The notes under the pieces were generated by a model. The model had not been told where the DNA came from and ran no database searches. It was given only the letters and a program-made list of their open reading frames with translations. 20,202 bases of DNA, taken from a virus. The translations under genes were made by a program, and so were the position numbers. Below are positions 14,287 through 20,202 of this stretch, piece after piece. The DNA lies in IMG/VR virus record IMGVR_UViG_3300027580_000034, positions 1-20,202 of that record, one strand, 5' to 3'. The first letter of the stretch is position 1. Each line of letters starts with the position of its first letter.

Positions 14287-15789
14287 ATGCCTGCTGCGCT
14301 CTCCGTGGACGGGCTGGAGCTTACAGTATACCCACCGTCCGGACCGTCCACAGACCCGTTGACGACGTGGACGGGGTCGCAACTCGTCGGGTCGCTTGAT
14401 TTCTCCGCTGGCGTCGGGTCGACTGTCGAGCAGGCCAGTGTCGAGTTGGTTGGCGACCTTGCAATCACGGCGTCGACGGATGCCCTGACGATTCCGACGA
14501 CAGTGCCAGCAACCGTCACTGGCGGAGATGCCGAGGATATCTTCAAGCCGGGCAACGTCGTCACGGTGGACGTGAACCACGACCTGACGACTGGATTGGA
14601 GCGCATCGGCCGATTGCGGATGGCCGACGCGACACTCGCTCTCCGGACTGACGGCGAGACGTTCGAGGCGGATGTGCAACTCGAAAACTGGCTGTGGGCA
14701 ACACTTCGGGACCGAAACGTTACTGCTCGCATCCGCGACGAACCACTCGATGCAGCACTCCAGCGACTTATCGACCGCGAGGCACCAACACTGACACTGG
14801 ATTACACCCTCTCAAACAACCCCACTGCGTCGGCCACGTTCGACGCCGAATCTCTCCGGACAGCGATTGTCTCACTTATCGGGTCGCGTGGACAGGCGGT
14901 CGCTGACGGGGACACCCTCCGAATCGAGCGTCTGCCGGACAGTACAACCGGAACGTTTGACCTCGCAGACTTGCGGCTGCCGACGAGACAGATTACCGAC
15001 GACGCCCTTGCGACCCGAGTTCGCGTCGACGGTGGGACGCTTGCGGTGCGTGTTCCCGGCGCTGTCCGGCCCGACGTGTCCACGTTCGTCGGCCTCTTGA
15101 ATGGTCGACAGACCGTCCGGCTCTCCTCGGCAGTCTCTGAACTGGACCGCGTCGGGCTGCGGACCAAACACAGCGGCGCGGATGGGCAACTCGTTGTCCG
15201 ACTGCAAGCCGACGATGGCGGCTCCCCAACCGCCCCGGACGACCCACAGCAAGATATTGCCAGTCGCGGCCAGACAGCGTCTTTCGTGAGCCCCGATGGA
15301 CAGACCGCCTTCGAGTTTCCGGAGCATGATATTCCAGCGCCCGACCCGTGGCTCATCATCGAGCAACAAACAAACGAGCAGTCTCCAACTGGATTTGAAA
15401 TCGGACTTGGCTCGGACGGGAACGTAGCTGTTACTGACGTGCAATCACGGCAGCCGCTGGTTGTGGAGGTCCGAGACGACGCCGCGACAACCGAGTATGG
15501 CCGCCGAGACACACGCATCCGCGATGAGTCACTCTCCTCGTTTGGAGAGTCGCAGACCCGCGCCGAGCAACTGCTCACCCGACGGAACAGTCCGAGTGAC
15601 GAACTCGTGAGTCCGGCGCTATCAGCCGACGCATACAACGCAAGCCTGCTGGACGCCTACGATATCTCACTGCCACCGTTCGAACTCAGCGAGGCGTTCG
15701 TCGTGACTGCCATCCAGACGACCATCGACACGCGACAACTGACTCGATCGCTTACGTTCCGACAACCGCCTGGGTTTTCACAACCATGA
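14287..15789 (+). CDS. Tail hub / baseplate-like protein
   Basis: The 500-residue protein starts immediately after the tape measure stop, the place of the distal tail or hub protein. It is predicted largely beta. Around residues 145-235 it has AALQRLIDREAPTLTLDYTL, SLRTAIVSLIGSRGQAVADG and DTLRIERLPDSTTGTFDLAD, a pattern seen in hub proteins of the gp27/late-control-D type. A disordered segment (about 315-330, DDGGSPTAPDDPQQ) separates it from a C-terminal half that ends in FVVTAIQTTIDTRQLTRSLT. It would close the tail tube and anchor the tip and fibres. The assignment rests on position and general fold. Confidence 0.6.
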   Translation: MPAALSVDGLELTVYPPSGPSTDPLTTWTGSQLVGSLDFSAGVGSTVEQASVELVGDLAITASTDALTIPTTVPATVTGGDAEDIFKPGNVVTVDVNHDLTTGLERIGRLRMADATLALRTDGETFEADVQLENWLWATLRDRNVTARIRDEPLDAALQRLIDREAPTLTLDYTLSNNPTASATFDAESLRTAIVSLIGSRGQAVADGDTLRIERLPDSTTGTFDLADLRLPTRQITDDALATRVRVDGGTLAVRVPGAVRPDVSTFVGLLNGRQTVRLSSAVSELDRVGLRTKHSGADGQLVVRLQADDGGSPTAPDDPQQDIASRGQTASFVSPDGQTAFEFPEHDIPAPDPWLIIEQQTNEQSPTGFEIGLGSDGNVAVTDVQSRQPLVVEVRDDAATTEYGRRDTRIRDESLSSFGESQTRAEQLLTRRNSPSDELVSPALSADAYNASLLDAYDISLPPFELSEAFVVTAIQTTIDTRQLTRSLTFRQPPGFSQP

Positions 15790-16007
15790 CAGATAACAAC
15801 CGAGACATCGGTCGCGCAATCGGCCGTATCTTCGACGAACTGCAAGCACTGCAACGGCGAAACAATCCTGACAGCGACCTTGCTGTTGCTGAATCCGCAA
15901 GCGAGGAGTTGGTACTGGCCGACACGACGACTGCGACGGCTAAGACCGGCTCAGCCCGGCTCCTGAAATACAACAATGACTCCTACGGATTCGCGGAATA
16001 TGATTGA
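15786..16007 (+). CDS. Small tail-region protein of unknown role
   Basis: This 73-residue protein starts in an ATGA overlap with the hub gene and its stop overlaps the next start by eight bases. It has an N-terminal helix (RDIGRAIGRIFDELQALQRR) that could form a coiled coil or trimer, followed by a polar, beta-prone segment (LVLADTTTATAKTGSARLLK). Nothing points to an enzyme. In the run of tail-tip genes it may be a small structural or assembly part, but I do not recognise the family. Confidence 0.65.
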   Translation: MTDNNRDIGRAIGRIFDELQALQRRNNPDSDLAVAESASEELVLADTTTATAKTGSARLLKYNNDSYGFAEYD

Positions 16008-16449
16008 TGCACAGCTCTCTCTCGACGCGAACGTCCGGGTTGTAGCCATCTCCCCGGACGGGATGACAGTCGATTGTGTGAGCAACGTCACCTGCGTCGG
16101 CGGTCACGAAGCGGTCGCTGAACTGTTGGCAGGCGCACGCCCGACCGTTGACTCCGTCGCGCTCGGGAATGATGGTGGTGCCGGGACGGACACATCGAAT
16201 CGCTCGCTCAACAACCAGTTGGACACGGTGGCGGCGAACTCGCTGGACTCGTCTGGCGCAACAGCGACCATCCGGGCGTTCGTCCCGTCACTGCTCCAAC
16301 TTGGGTCGGCGGCCGACCCCGTCGACGAGGTTGGCGCGGTCCTGTCGAGTGGTGACTTACTCAACCACGCGACCATCCCCAGCGTTGACCTCAGTGGGAC
16401 CGATACCGTGCTGGTCATCGACATTACAATCACAGTCGCAGACGCATGA
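16000..16449 (+). CDS. Predicted tail-tip structural protein
   Basis: From ATG 16000 the protein has 149 residues (MIDAQLSLDANVRVV). A start at 15976 would add eight residues but lengthen the overlap to 32 bases, so I prefer 16000. The sequence is beta-rich with VDSVALGNDGGAGTDTSNRS and a final VLVIDITITVADA. The LGNDGG...TD...L pattern is common in phage tail or fibre-associated proteins that describe a value 'per position'. It lies between a small tail protein and two fibre-like genes and overlaps the next by ATGA. The exact function is not known. Confidence 0.7.
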   Translation: MIDAQLSLDANVRVVAISPDGMTVDCVSNVTCVGGHEAVAELLAGARPTVDSVALGNDGGAGTDTSNRSLNNQLDTVAANSLDSSGATATIRAFVPSLLQLGSAADPVDEVGAVLSSGDLLNHATIPSVDLSGTDTVLVIDITITVADA

Positions 16450-17255
16450 CAGACATCGTTGAAGCATCCACCGACCGCGTTGCATCGGCACTCGCAACTA
16501 ACGCTGGCCGACACGCCGGCATTAATGACTACATCGTGAGCGAGTCGGACTCGCCGTTTTTCGACCCGCCGATAAACGCCAATCTCACGACAGGGAACCT
16601 CAAGGGGTTCCGGCAAGTGTCTGCCTCGAACCCAGGCAGTAGCGACTGGGAATTGACAGTCGAGGGCGGGGAGGCATTTATCGCTGGTGCGTACGTCGCG
16701 CGAGATACGCAGACAAGAATTACGGGCGACTTCACGAGCGGCAGCCGAACCATCGGCGTCGGATGGACGGGGACCGGGAACGGTGGGGTTACGACTGATG
16801 CGGTCGTCATCAAGCCGACCGACGAGTTTGGCCCCAACAGTCAATATCTCCCCCTGGGGCAACTGCAGGCGCTCGGGGGTGGGGTTACGTACGAAGACCT
16901 CCGGCAAACAACGCCGCAAGTGGCTGTTAGTGATACGACGCTCGATTTGGGGGTGGACAGGATTGATTATTCGGAGACGGGGCTCCTGCAGTTCGCCGAC
17001 GGCAATACTGTTGTCTTCCAACTGGCTCAGGGGTCTATCGGCATCACGAAAAACACCGTCGTTAATGGAGAGTTTGTTGCACGGGAAGACACGGCTCTGG
17101 GCACTACAACGATTGACGACATCCTCACCCTGACTGGCCGGACGAGTGACCCCTCGAATCCGGAGAACGGGATGGTCTGGTATCGCTCGGACACTGACGA
17201 ATTTCGTGTCCAGGAGGGCGGGACAACAAAGACACTTGATACAAGCACAATCTAA
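16446..17255 (+). CDS. Fibre- or tip-associated structural protein
   Basis: This 269-residue protein overlaps the previous gene by ATGA and lies before the probable receptor-binding fibre. The first half reads like an attachment domain (SPFFDPPINANLTTGNLKGF, SDWELTVEGGEAFIAGAYVA). The end, PENGMVWYRSDTDEFRVQEG, resembles the widespread tail-fibre motif of the form GMxWYxxDTxxxxVxxxG. A glycine-rich stretch (GVGWTGTGNGGV) links these parts. It is likely part of the tail tip or the proximal fibre. No enzyme motif was seen. Confidence 0.7.
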   Translation: MTDIVEASTDRVASALATNAGRHAGINDYIVSESDSPFFDPPINANLTTGNLKGFRQVSASNPGSSDWELTVEGGEAFIAGAYVARDTQTRITGDFTSGSRTIGVGWTGTGNGGVTTDAVVIKPTDEFGPNSQYLPLGQLQALGGGVTYEDLRQTTPQVAVSDTTLDLGVDRIDYSETGLLQFADGNTVVFQLAQGSIGITKNTVVNGEFVAREDTALGTTTIDDILTLTGRTSDPSNPENGMVWYRSDTDEFRVQEGGTTKTLDTSTI

Positions 17256-17257
17256 CA

Positions 17258-18727
17258 ATGGCACAAGAGAGCCTACTCAACACGAACTGGAATAACGGCG
17301 ACGTAATTGCCCCCTCAGAACTCAACACCCACGGACAGGCCCATCTCGATCTCGACGGCCACGGCGATGCGCTGCACTCGGTGCAGTACGTCAAAGCACT
17401 GACGGGCGGCGATGGCATCGACCCCTCGTCTATCGGGGACGGCGACACCGTCTCCGTCGCGTGGGGGGACGCAAACGACCTCGACGCGGACGGGAACGTC
17501 ACCAGCAGTGGCGGCATTAGTAGTCTCACTGGTGGCATCGGTATCTTGCCAGCCACTATCGGGGACGGCGACACGCTCGACGTTGATTTGAGTGCAATCG
17601 CTGGACAGAATCTCACTGTCGATACAACTAATAACGAGTTAGATGCCTCGGGAGCGAGTGGGATTACGTCTCTATCAGGTGGAGACGGTATCTCTCCGGC
17701 ATCTATCGGAGACGGTGACACGCTGGCGGTCGCGTGGGCCGATGCCAGTGCGCTTGGGGCCGCTGGTGGGTTATTGACCGACTCGCTGACCGTCGCGGGC
17801 AACTCTGTTGCACTCGGCGGGTCAACAGGTATCAGTCACGGCGACCTTTCGAGTGCGCCGACGAACGCCCATCACCAGGAGCCGACTGCGGGCACAGGGA
17901 TTACCGACGAGGGGACAAATGCGTTCGCCATCTCAGTGGGTGGCGTTAAAGACACTCAACTCGGCGTCGACCCCTTCGTCTACGACCCAGGTATGACCGA
18001 GTTCGAGGCTGGACTATCGGACGAGGAGATAAATCGTATCGTCCTCCAGAGTGGGGAGTCGCTCGAAGTTGAACGCATCGAATTCCGACAGAAAGGTGGC
18101 GGGTCGTCCTCAAGCGTGAGTGTTGACGTGCGGGATGTTGACCGGAGTAGTACAGTCGGGTCCCAGACGCTTGGCGGGACGACGAAAGACCCTGGTGAGG
18201 CAGGGCCAGGGAGTACAGTTCTCATCCGAGTCACGAACTCAACTGGTTCAAGCATCACCGCCGCCCCGCGTGTGCAGGGCTACATTACGGGGGTGGTTAG
18301 TTCATTTCTTGACTTTTCTGGTTTCGACCAGTCGTTCCCCTACTCGCCGTCGATTGCGGACGGTTCAATAACCTTCGATACGGTTAATTCGACGGCGTTC
18401 TCGAACGCGCCGGGTCTGACAATTGACCAGGATGCTTCAACGGGAGGAAATGAGCAGCTTTTCGCAGTCACGAAAGATATTGATGTGACAGGTAAATCCG
18501 CGCTGGAGTGTGTCACAGACTTCACCAGAGATGGGTCATTTGACTCATTACAGATAAAACTCGGCGGGCAAACGCTCTATGACAGTGCATCCGCCCACTC
18601 GTTCACACAGCGGTCGTTTGATATTTCTGGACTCAGTGGGACACAGACATTAGCAATCGGTCACATCGTGAGTGGGGGCAATACAAGAGAGCCAAAGTCG
18701 ATAGTGACCGAACTGGAGTTAGTATGA
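17258..18727 (+). CDS. Probable receptor-binding tail fibre with internal repeats
   Basis: The 489-residue protein starts two bases after the previous stop. After an N-terminal segment with NTNWNNGDVIAPSELNTHGQ it has three copies of a short unit, L(T/S)GG(D/I)GI-x-P-x-(S/T)IGDGDT, at about residues 48, 90 and 139. A HGDLSSAPTNAHH segment follows, then a beta-rich C-terminal half ending in SGLSGTQTLAIGHIVSGGNT. Repeats in the shaft and a variable C-terminal domain are typical of adhesins that bind host surface structures. The last 420 bases are close to 50% GC by hand count, lower than the 5' part, which fits exchange of the binding domain. Confidence 0.7.
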   Translation: MAQESLLNTNWNNGDVIAPSELNTHGQAHLDLDGHGDALHSVQYVKALTGGDGIDPSSIGDGDTVSVAWGDANDLDADGNVTSSGGISSLTGGIGILPATIGDGDTLDVDLSAIAGQNLTVDTTNNELDASGASGITSLSGGDGISPASIGDGDTLAVAWADASALGAAGGLLTDSLTVAGNSVALGGSTGISHGDLSSAPTNAHHQEPTAGTGITDEGTNAFAISVGGVKDTQLGVDPFVYDPGMTEFEAGLSDEEINRIVLQSGESLEVERIEFRQKGGGSSSSVSVDVRDVDRSSTVGSQTLGGTTKDPGEAGPGSTVLIRVTNSTGSSITAAPRVQGYITGVVSSFLDFSGFDQSFPYSPSIADGSITFDTVNSTAFSNAPGLTIDQDASTGGNEQLFAVTKDIDVTGKSALECVTDFTRDGSFDSLQIKLGGQTLYDSASAHSFTQRSFDISGLSGTQTLAIGHIVSGGNTREPKSIVTELELV

Positions 18728-18780
18728 GCCACTGTTATCGCATCCGGGCAACCCCGGACACGACAACGCGAGGGGGCTAA
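18724..18780 (+). CDS. Possible 18-residue leader-like peptide
   Basis: An ATG at 18724 overlaps the fibre stop in the ATGA manner used throughout this operon and opens 18 codons (MSHCYRIRATPDTTTRGG) to TAA at 18780. The next start follows one base later. It may only serve to carry terminating ribosomes to the next gene, or it may be chance. No function is suggested by the sequence. Confidence 0.3.
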   Translation: MSHCYRIRATPDTTTRGG

Positions 18781-18781
18781 G

Positions 18782-18898
18782 ATGACCCGGCACACCCGCC
18801 GCTGGTTCATCGCCGGCCTGCTCGCCGTGCTCGTAGTCACGCCGGTCGCACTCGGGGCGCTCTCGGACCCGGCGGCCAGTCCCGGCATGAGTTCCTGA
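18782..18898 (+). CDS. Small single-pass membrane protein with RR motif
   Basis: The 38-residue protein begins with a basic end (MTRHTRR) followed at once by a hydrophobic helix (WFIAGLLAVLVVTPVALGAL) and a short polar tail. The TRRWFI sequence followed by a hydrophobic run resembles a twin-arginine signal, the main export route in haloarchaea, but it could equally be a positive-inside membrane anchor. A purine-rich GAGGGGG sits a few bases before the ATG. It is the last gene of the late operon, a place where lysis or envelope proteins are often found; a holin-like role is possible but unproven. Confidence 0.55.
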   Translation: MTRHTRRWFIAGLLAVLVVTPVALGALSDPAASPGMSS

Positions 18899-18965
18899 CT
18901 CGTTTTGCGACAGTCCCGCTGGTGGCGGTTTCTCTCCTGTTCCAAAACCGACAGTGGCGACACTC
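18899..18965. terminator. Possible bidirectional terminator between convergent operons
   Basis: The 67-bp space between the last + strand gene and the last - strand gene has GTTTTG at 18902-18907 and its inverse CAAAAC at 18943-18948. Transcripts from either side thus meet a short T run, and the + strand also meets a pyrimidine-rich GGTTTCTCTCCTGTTCC. Archaeal termination depends mainly on such U-rich stretches. The T runs are only four long, so the call is weak. Confidence 0.35.
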
Positions 18966-19076
18966 TCAGTCGTCGGTGTCGCTGTCGTCGAACCAGTCAG
19001 CGAAGTCCTCGAACCACAGCTGAGGGAACTCCCGCGACTGTGCTCGCAAATCGGAGTTGAGGGTGGTCCTACTCAT
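18966..19076 (-). CDS. 36-residue acidic microprotein
   Basis: This last gene of the - strand operon starts with ATG at 19076, overlapping the stop of the upstream microprotein gene by eight bases (ATGAGTAG). The product begins MSRTTLNSDLRAQ and ends in an acidic, aromatic helix-like segment (FPQLWFEDFADWFDDSDTDD). The aromatic/acidic face could bind a protein partner, in the way many small phage inhibitors do, but this is speculation. A longer version starting at 19157 in the same frame would overlap the zinc microprotein in another frame and is less likely. Confidence 0.5.
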   Translation of the reverse strand: MSRTTLNSDLRAQSREFPQLWFEDFADWFDDSDTDD

Positions 19077-19182
19077 CGTAGATGCATCCCTCGTGGTCGG
19101 CCATTGAGTATATCGGCTCCCCGCACAACGGGCACACACCAGAGAACGCGCGTCCACCGCTGGCGCGTGGGTGTTCAGTCAT
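19069..19182 (-). CDS. 37-residue zinc-finger-like microprotein
   Basis: From ATG 19182 the frame gives a 37-residue protein with CPLCGEPIYSMADHEGC: a CPxCG knuckle followed by His and Cys, a CCHC-type zinc site. Such short CPxCG proteins are frequent in haloarchaea, where they act in regulation. It overlaps its neighbours on both sides by eight bases (stop of the 30-residue gene; start of the 36-residue gene). These overlaps and the intact metal pattern argue that it is a real gene although it is very short. Confidence 0.65.
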   Translation of the reverse strand: MTEHPRASGGRAFSGVCPLCGEPIYSMADHEGCIYDE

Positions 19183-19267
19183 CGCCACCCTCCGGCTCGT
19201 CGAACGCATCGAGCGCGGTCTGTTCGTCGTCCCATCGAGGATCACGCAGATGGGTCTGGCTACTCAT
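19175..19267 (-). CDS. 30-residue acidic microprotein
   Basis: ATG at 19267 overlaps the stop of the GIY-YIG gene by eight bases (ATGAGTAG), and its own stop overlaps the start of the next gene by eight bases. The product begins MSSQTHLRDPRWDDEQTALD and ends acidic (FDEPEGGDD). It has no motif I recognise. The chained overlaps are the main evidence that it is translated. Confidence 0.5.
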   Translation of the reverse strand: MSSQTHLRDPRWDDEQTALDAFDEPEGGDD

Positions 19268-19835
19268 CGGTGGCCTCCGTGTCTCGGGGGTCGTCAACGA
19301 TTACCCACAACGCAGTAGGTTTGTGTGCATACTCAATACAGTCAGCACTCTTGAGCTTGTCCAGCCGTTTCGTGACTGTCGCCCGCGTCGTCTCTGTCCA
19401 GTCGACCAGTGCTCCTGTCGTAGCGCGCCCGTCAACGAGGTGGTTGAGTATCTCGTCCATCAACGGGTCAACGCGAAGGCCCGCACGGGTCGTTCTGTCA
19501 AGAAGTTCCTCAGGTTCACCTCTGTCGTGTCTGTGCGGGTCTGTATAGTTCGGTGACGTTTTAGAATTTAATAACTCAAATCGGTCTGATAGACGTTGGA
19601 ATGCACTCCGTTCCTTCTCGCTAAGGTCCTCTACCCCAGCCACATTGATAATCTGCATCTTCGGCTCATGGTTGTCGCGTTTGAGTTCATCAACCCACCC
19701 CGCAAGTTCAGCACTGTGTGGTGCGTGGATGTGCGATTTTAGACGCTGTTCTGGGTTCCGTGTTGCACCGACGTACCGTACCTCATCAGTTCGAGGGTCG
19801 GACAGGGTGTAGACGTAGCCGGTTTCAGTCGTCAT
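19260..19835 (-). CDS. GIY-YIG nuclease fused to a winged-helix domain
   Basis: From ATG 19835 the protein has 191 residues. I chose this start because it overlaps the upstream stop by ATGA and has GGAGGTG eight bases before it. The N-terminal 95 residues form a GIY-YIG nuclease: GYVYTLSDP (6-14), RYVGATRNPEQRLKSH (20-35, with Arg31 and His35), the acidic SEKER segment near 74 and a final LLNSKT. The catalytic pattern looks complete. The C-terminal half (about 122-185) is a winged helix: MDEILNHLVDGRATTGALVD, then TRATVTKRLDKLKSADCIEY. The middle is AT-rich (19561-19620 is about 40% GC by count). It could be a homing enzyme or a sequence-directed nuclease under a DNA-binding domain; the operon context does not decide. 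Confidence 0.85.
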   Translation of the reverse strand: MTTETGYVYTLSDPRTDEVRYVGATRNPEQRLKSHIHAPHSAELAGWVDELKRDNHEPKMQIINVAGVEDLSEKERSAFQRLSDRFELLNSKTSPNYTDPHRHDRGEPEELLDRTTRAGLRVDPLMDEILNHLVDGRATTGALVDWTETTRATVTKRLDKLKSADCIEYAHKPTALWVIVDDPRDTEATDE

Positions 19836-20062
19836 TCCTCCAGCACCTCCGACCAATTCGGTTCATCTTCAAGTTCGTACAGGCCACTGCCGAGGTTCTC
19901 GATGTGTCCAGCCTGAGCCAGCTCACCGAGTCGGTCGCTCACATACTGACGCGAAAGGTCAGTCTCGTCAGCGATGTTCGTGGCGAGGTTGCGGCCCTCT
20001 CGGAGTGTTCTGCATATCTGTTCGTCGGCGGGTCGATAGCGCATGGGTGTTGGTAGAGCCAT
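19832..20062 (-). CDS. Winged-helix transcriptional regulator, phiH1-repressor-like
   Basis: The protein has 76 residues from ATG 20062. Alternative starts are GTG 20089 and ATG 20044 (MRYRPADEQI); the helical domain begins at the latter. The fold is seen in ICRTLREGRNLATNIADETD, LSRQYVSDRLGELAQAGHIE and NLGSGLYELE, matching the pattern of phiH1-type repressors of haloarchaeal viruses (helix, turn, recognition helix, then the NLG-x-G-x-Y-x-L wing). As first gene of the - strand operon, next to a likely divergent promoter, it may repress its own promoter and a rightward gene. The stop overlaps the GIY-YIG start by ATGA. Confidence 0.75.
   Translation of the reverse strand: MALPTPMRYRPADEQICRTLREGRNLATNIADETDLSRQYVSDRLGELAQAGHIENLGSGLYELEDEPNWSEVLEE
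19844..19850 (-). promoter_or_regulatory. Ribosome binding site of the GIY-YIG gene
   Basis: On the - strand GGAGGTG (19850-19844) ends eight bases before ATG 19835, inside the end of the upstream repressor gene. It decides the start in favour of 19835 over the in-frame upstream codon at 19856. A second GGAGGA lies directly against the ATG and is too close to act. Confidence 0.6.
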
Positions 20063-20154
20063 GACGATTGTATATTCTTTCCACGCCACTATATGCGTTA
20101 CGGTGTATGCCCGATACTATACAATGTAAAGATTAAAGTACTCCCGGTCCCTAC
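20063..20154. promoter_or_regulatory. Promoter region with inverted repeat ATTGTATA / TATACAAT
   Basis: This AT-rich region lies before the - strand operon. ATTGTATA (20067-20074) and its exact inverse TATACAAT (20118-20125) are about 51 bp apart centre to centre. On the - strand CATATAG (about 20096-20090) lies near 30 bases before ATG 20062, and AATATACAA lies near 30 bases before ATG 20044, so either could be the TATA box of a leaderless transcript. On the + strand CTATACAA and GATTAAAG could serve a rightward promoter. The inverted repeat overlaps these elements, as expected for repressor operators; binding is inferred. Confidence 0.5.
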
Positions 20155-20202
20155 ATGGTAGTAGGCAGGGAGCATCGAAGCGATGCCCGGCGTCGGAGCG
20201 CC
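20155..20202 (+). CDS. Possible start of a divergent + strand gene (partial)
   Basis: A frame opens at ATG 20155 and continues to the window edge (MVVGREHRSDARRRSA). It is placed where a gene divergent from the repressor would start, about 35 bases after a TATA-like CTATACAA. However, the DNA is also full of small inverted repeats (CCTAC/GTAGG around the ATG; GCATCG/CGATGC at 20172-20186; GGCG/CGCC at 20189-20202), so it may instead be a structured leader or a non-coding element. Sixteen codons are too few to decide. Confidence 0.25.
   Translation, partial: MVVGREHRSDARRRSA

Noticed and set aside
16104-17264. 386-codon open frame on the - strand opposite the fibre genes
   Set aside because: It is Arg/Cys-rich with no domain, and the + strand frames here have ATGA coupling and fibre motifs.
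18661-18963. 100-codon open frame on the - strand over the fibre end
   Set aside because: It has no motif and covers the terminator region and the small membrane protein, which is better supported on the + strand.
18954-19556. 200-codon open frame on the + strand across the microprotein operon
   Set aside because: It is Arg/Ser/Cys-rich with a GTG-like or weak start and opposes four chained - strand frames, of which two have clear motifs.
1-20202. CRISPR arrays, tRNA or rRNA genes, insertion sequences with transposase, integrase
   Set aside because: I looked on both strands and saw no repeat-spacer array, no tRNA-like fold and no transposase or integrase motif. The only regular DNA repeats are inside the tape measure and tail tube genes.

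Overview
The window carries the packaging, capsid and tail genes of a tailed virus or provirus of a halophilic archaeon. The evidence is GC-rich DNA, strongly acidic proteins, GGAGGTG-type ribosome binding sites, and the gene order of a long-tailed (siphovirus-like) HK97-fold virus. No sheath gene is seen, which argues against a contractile tail. No integrase, replication or tRNA gene is visible, so provirus versus free virus cannot be decided.

Left block (1-9992, + strand): the end of an unknown gene; a small zinc-binding protein in the small-terminase position; the large terminase; portal; Mu gpF/SPP1 gp7-like minor head protein; an HNH homing endonuclease; a prohead protease with a scaffold-like C-terminus; a decoration protein; the major capsid protein; and four connector and tail-completion proteins. 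Many junctions overlap by 4 bp (ATGA or GTGA), which indicates one long operon.

Middle block (10001-18898, + strand): two tandem major tail protein paralogues, a tail assembly chaperone pair that appears to need a +1 frameshift, a 914-residue tape measure protein with 120-bp internal repeats, a tail hub-like protein, two small or unknown tail-tip proteins, two fibre-like proteins, and a 38-residue membrane protein.

Right block (18966-20062, - strand): five overlapping genes converge on the structural operon. They encode a phiH1-repressor-like winged-helix protein, a GIY-YIG nuclease fused to a winged helix, and three microproteins of 30, 37 and 36 residues, one with a zinc-finger-like Cys/His pattern. 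Their promoter region (20063-20202) contains an inverted repeat ATTGTATA...TATACAAT.

The most notable observation is at 4357-5262. The HNH endonuclease gene interrupts the 3' end of the minor head gene exactly at its most conserved motif (NCRCALVV). The upstream gene ends in a differently coded copy of that motif, while the displaced original 3' end survives downstream, still overlapping the start of the protease gene by ATGA. This looks like a selfish element that carries a recoded replacement for the gene end it severs. Other notable points are an in-frame internal start with a strong ribosome binding site inside the protease gene (probable separate scaffold), the chaperone frameshift, the duplicated tail tube gene, and the nuclease/winged-helix/microprotein operon.
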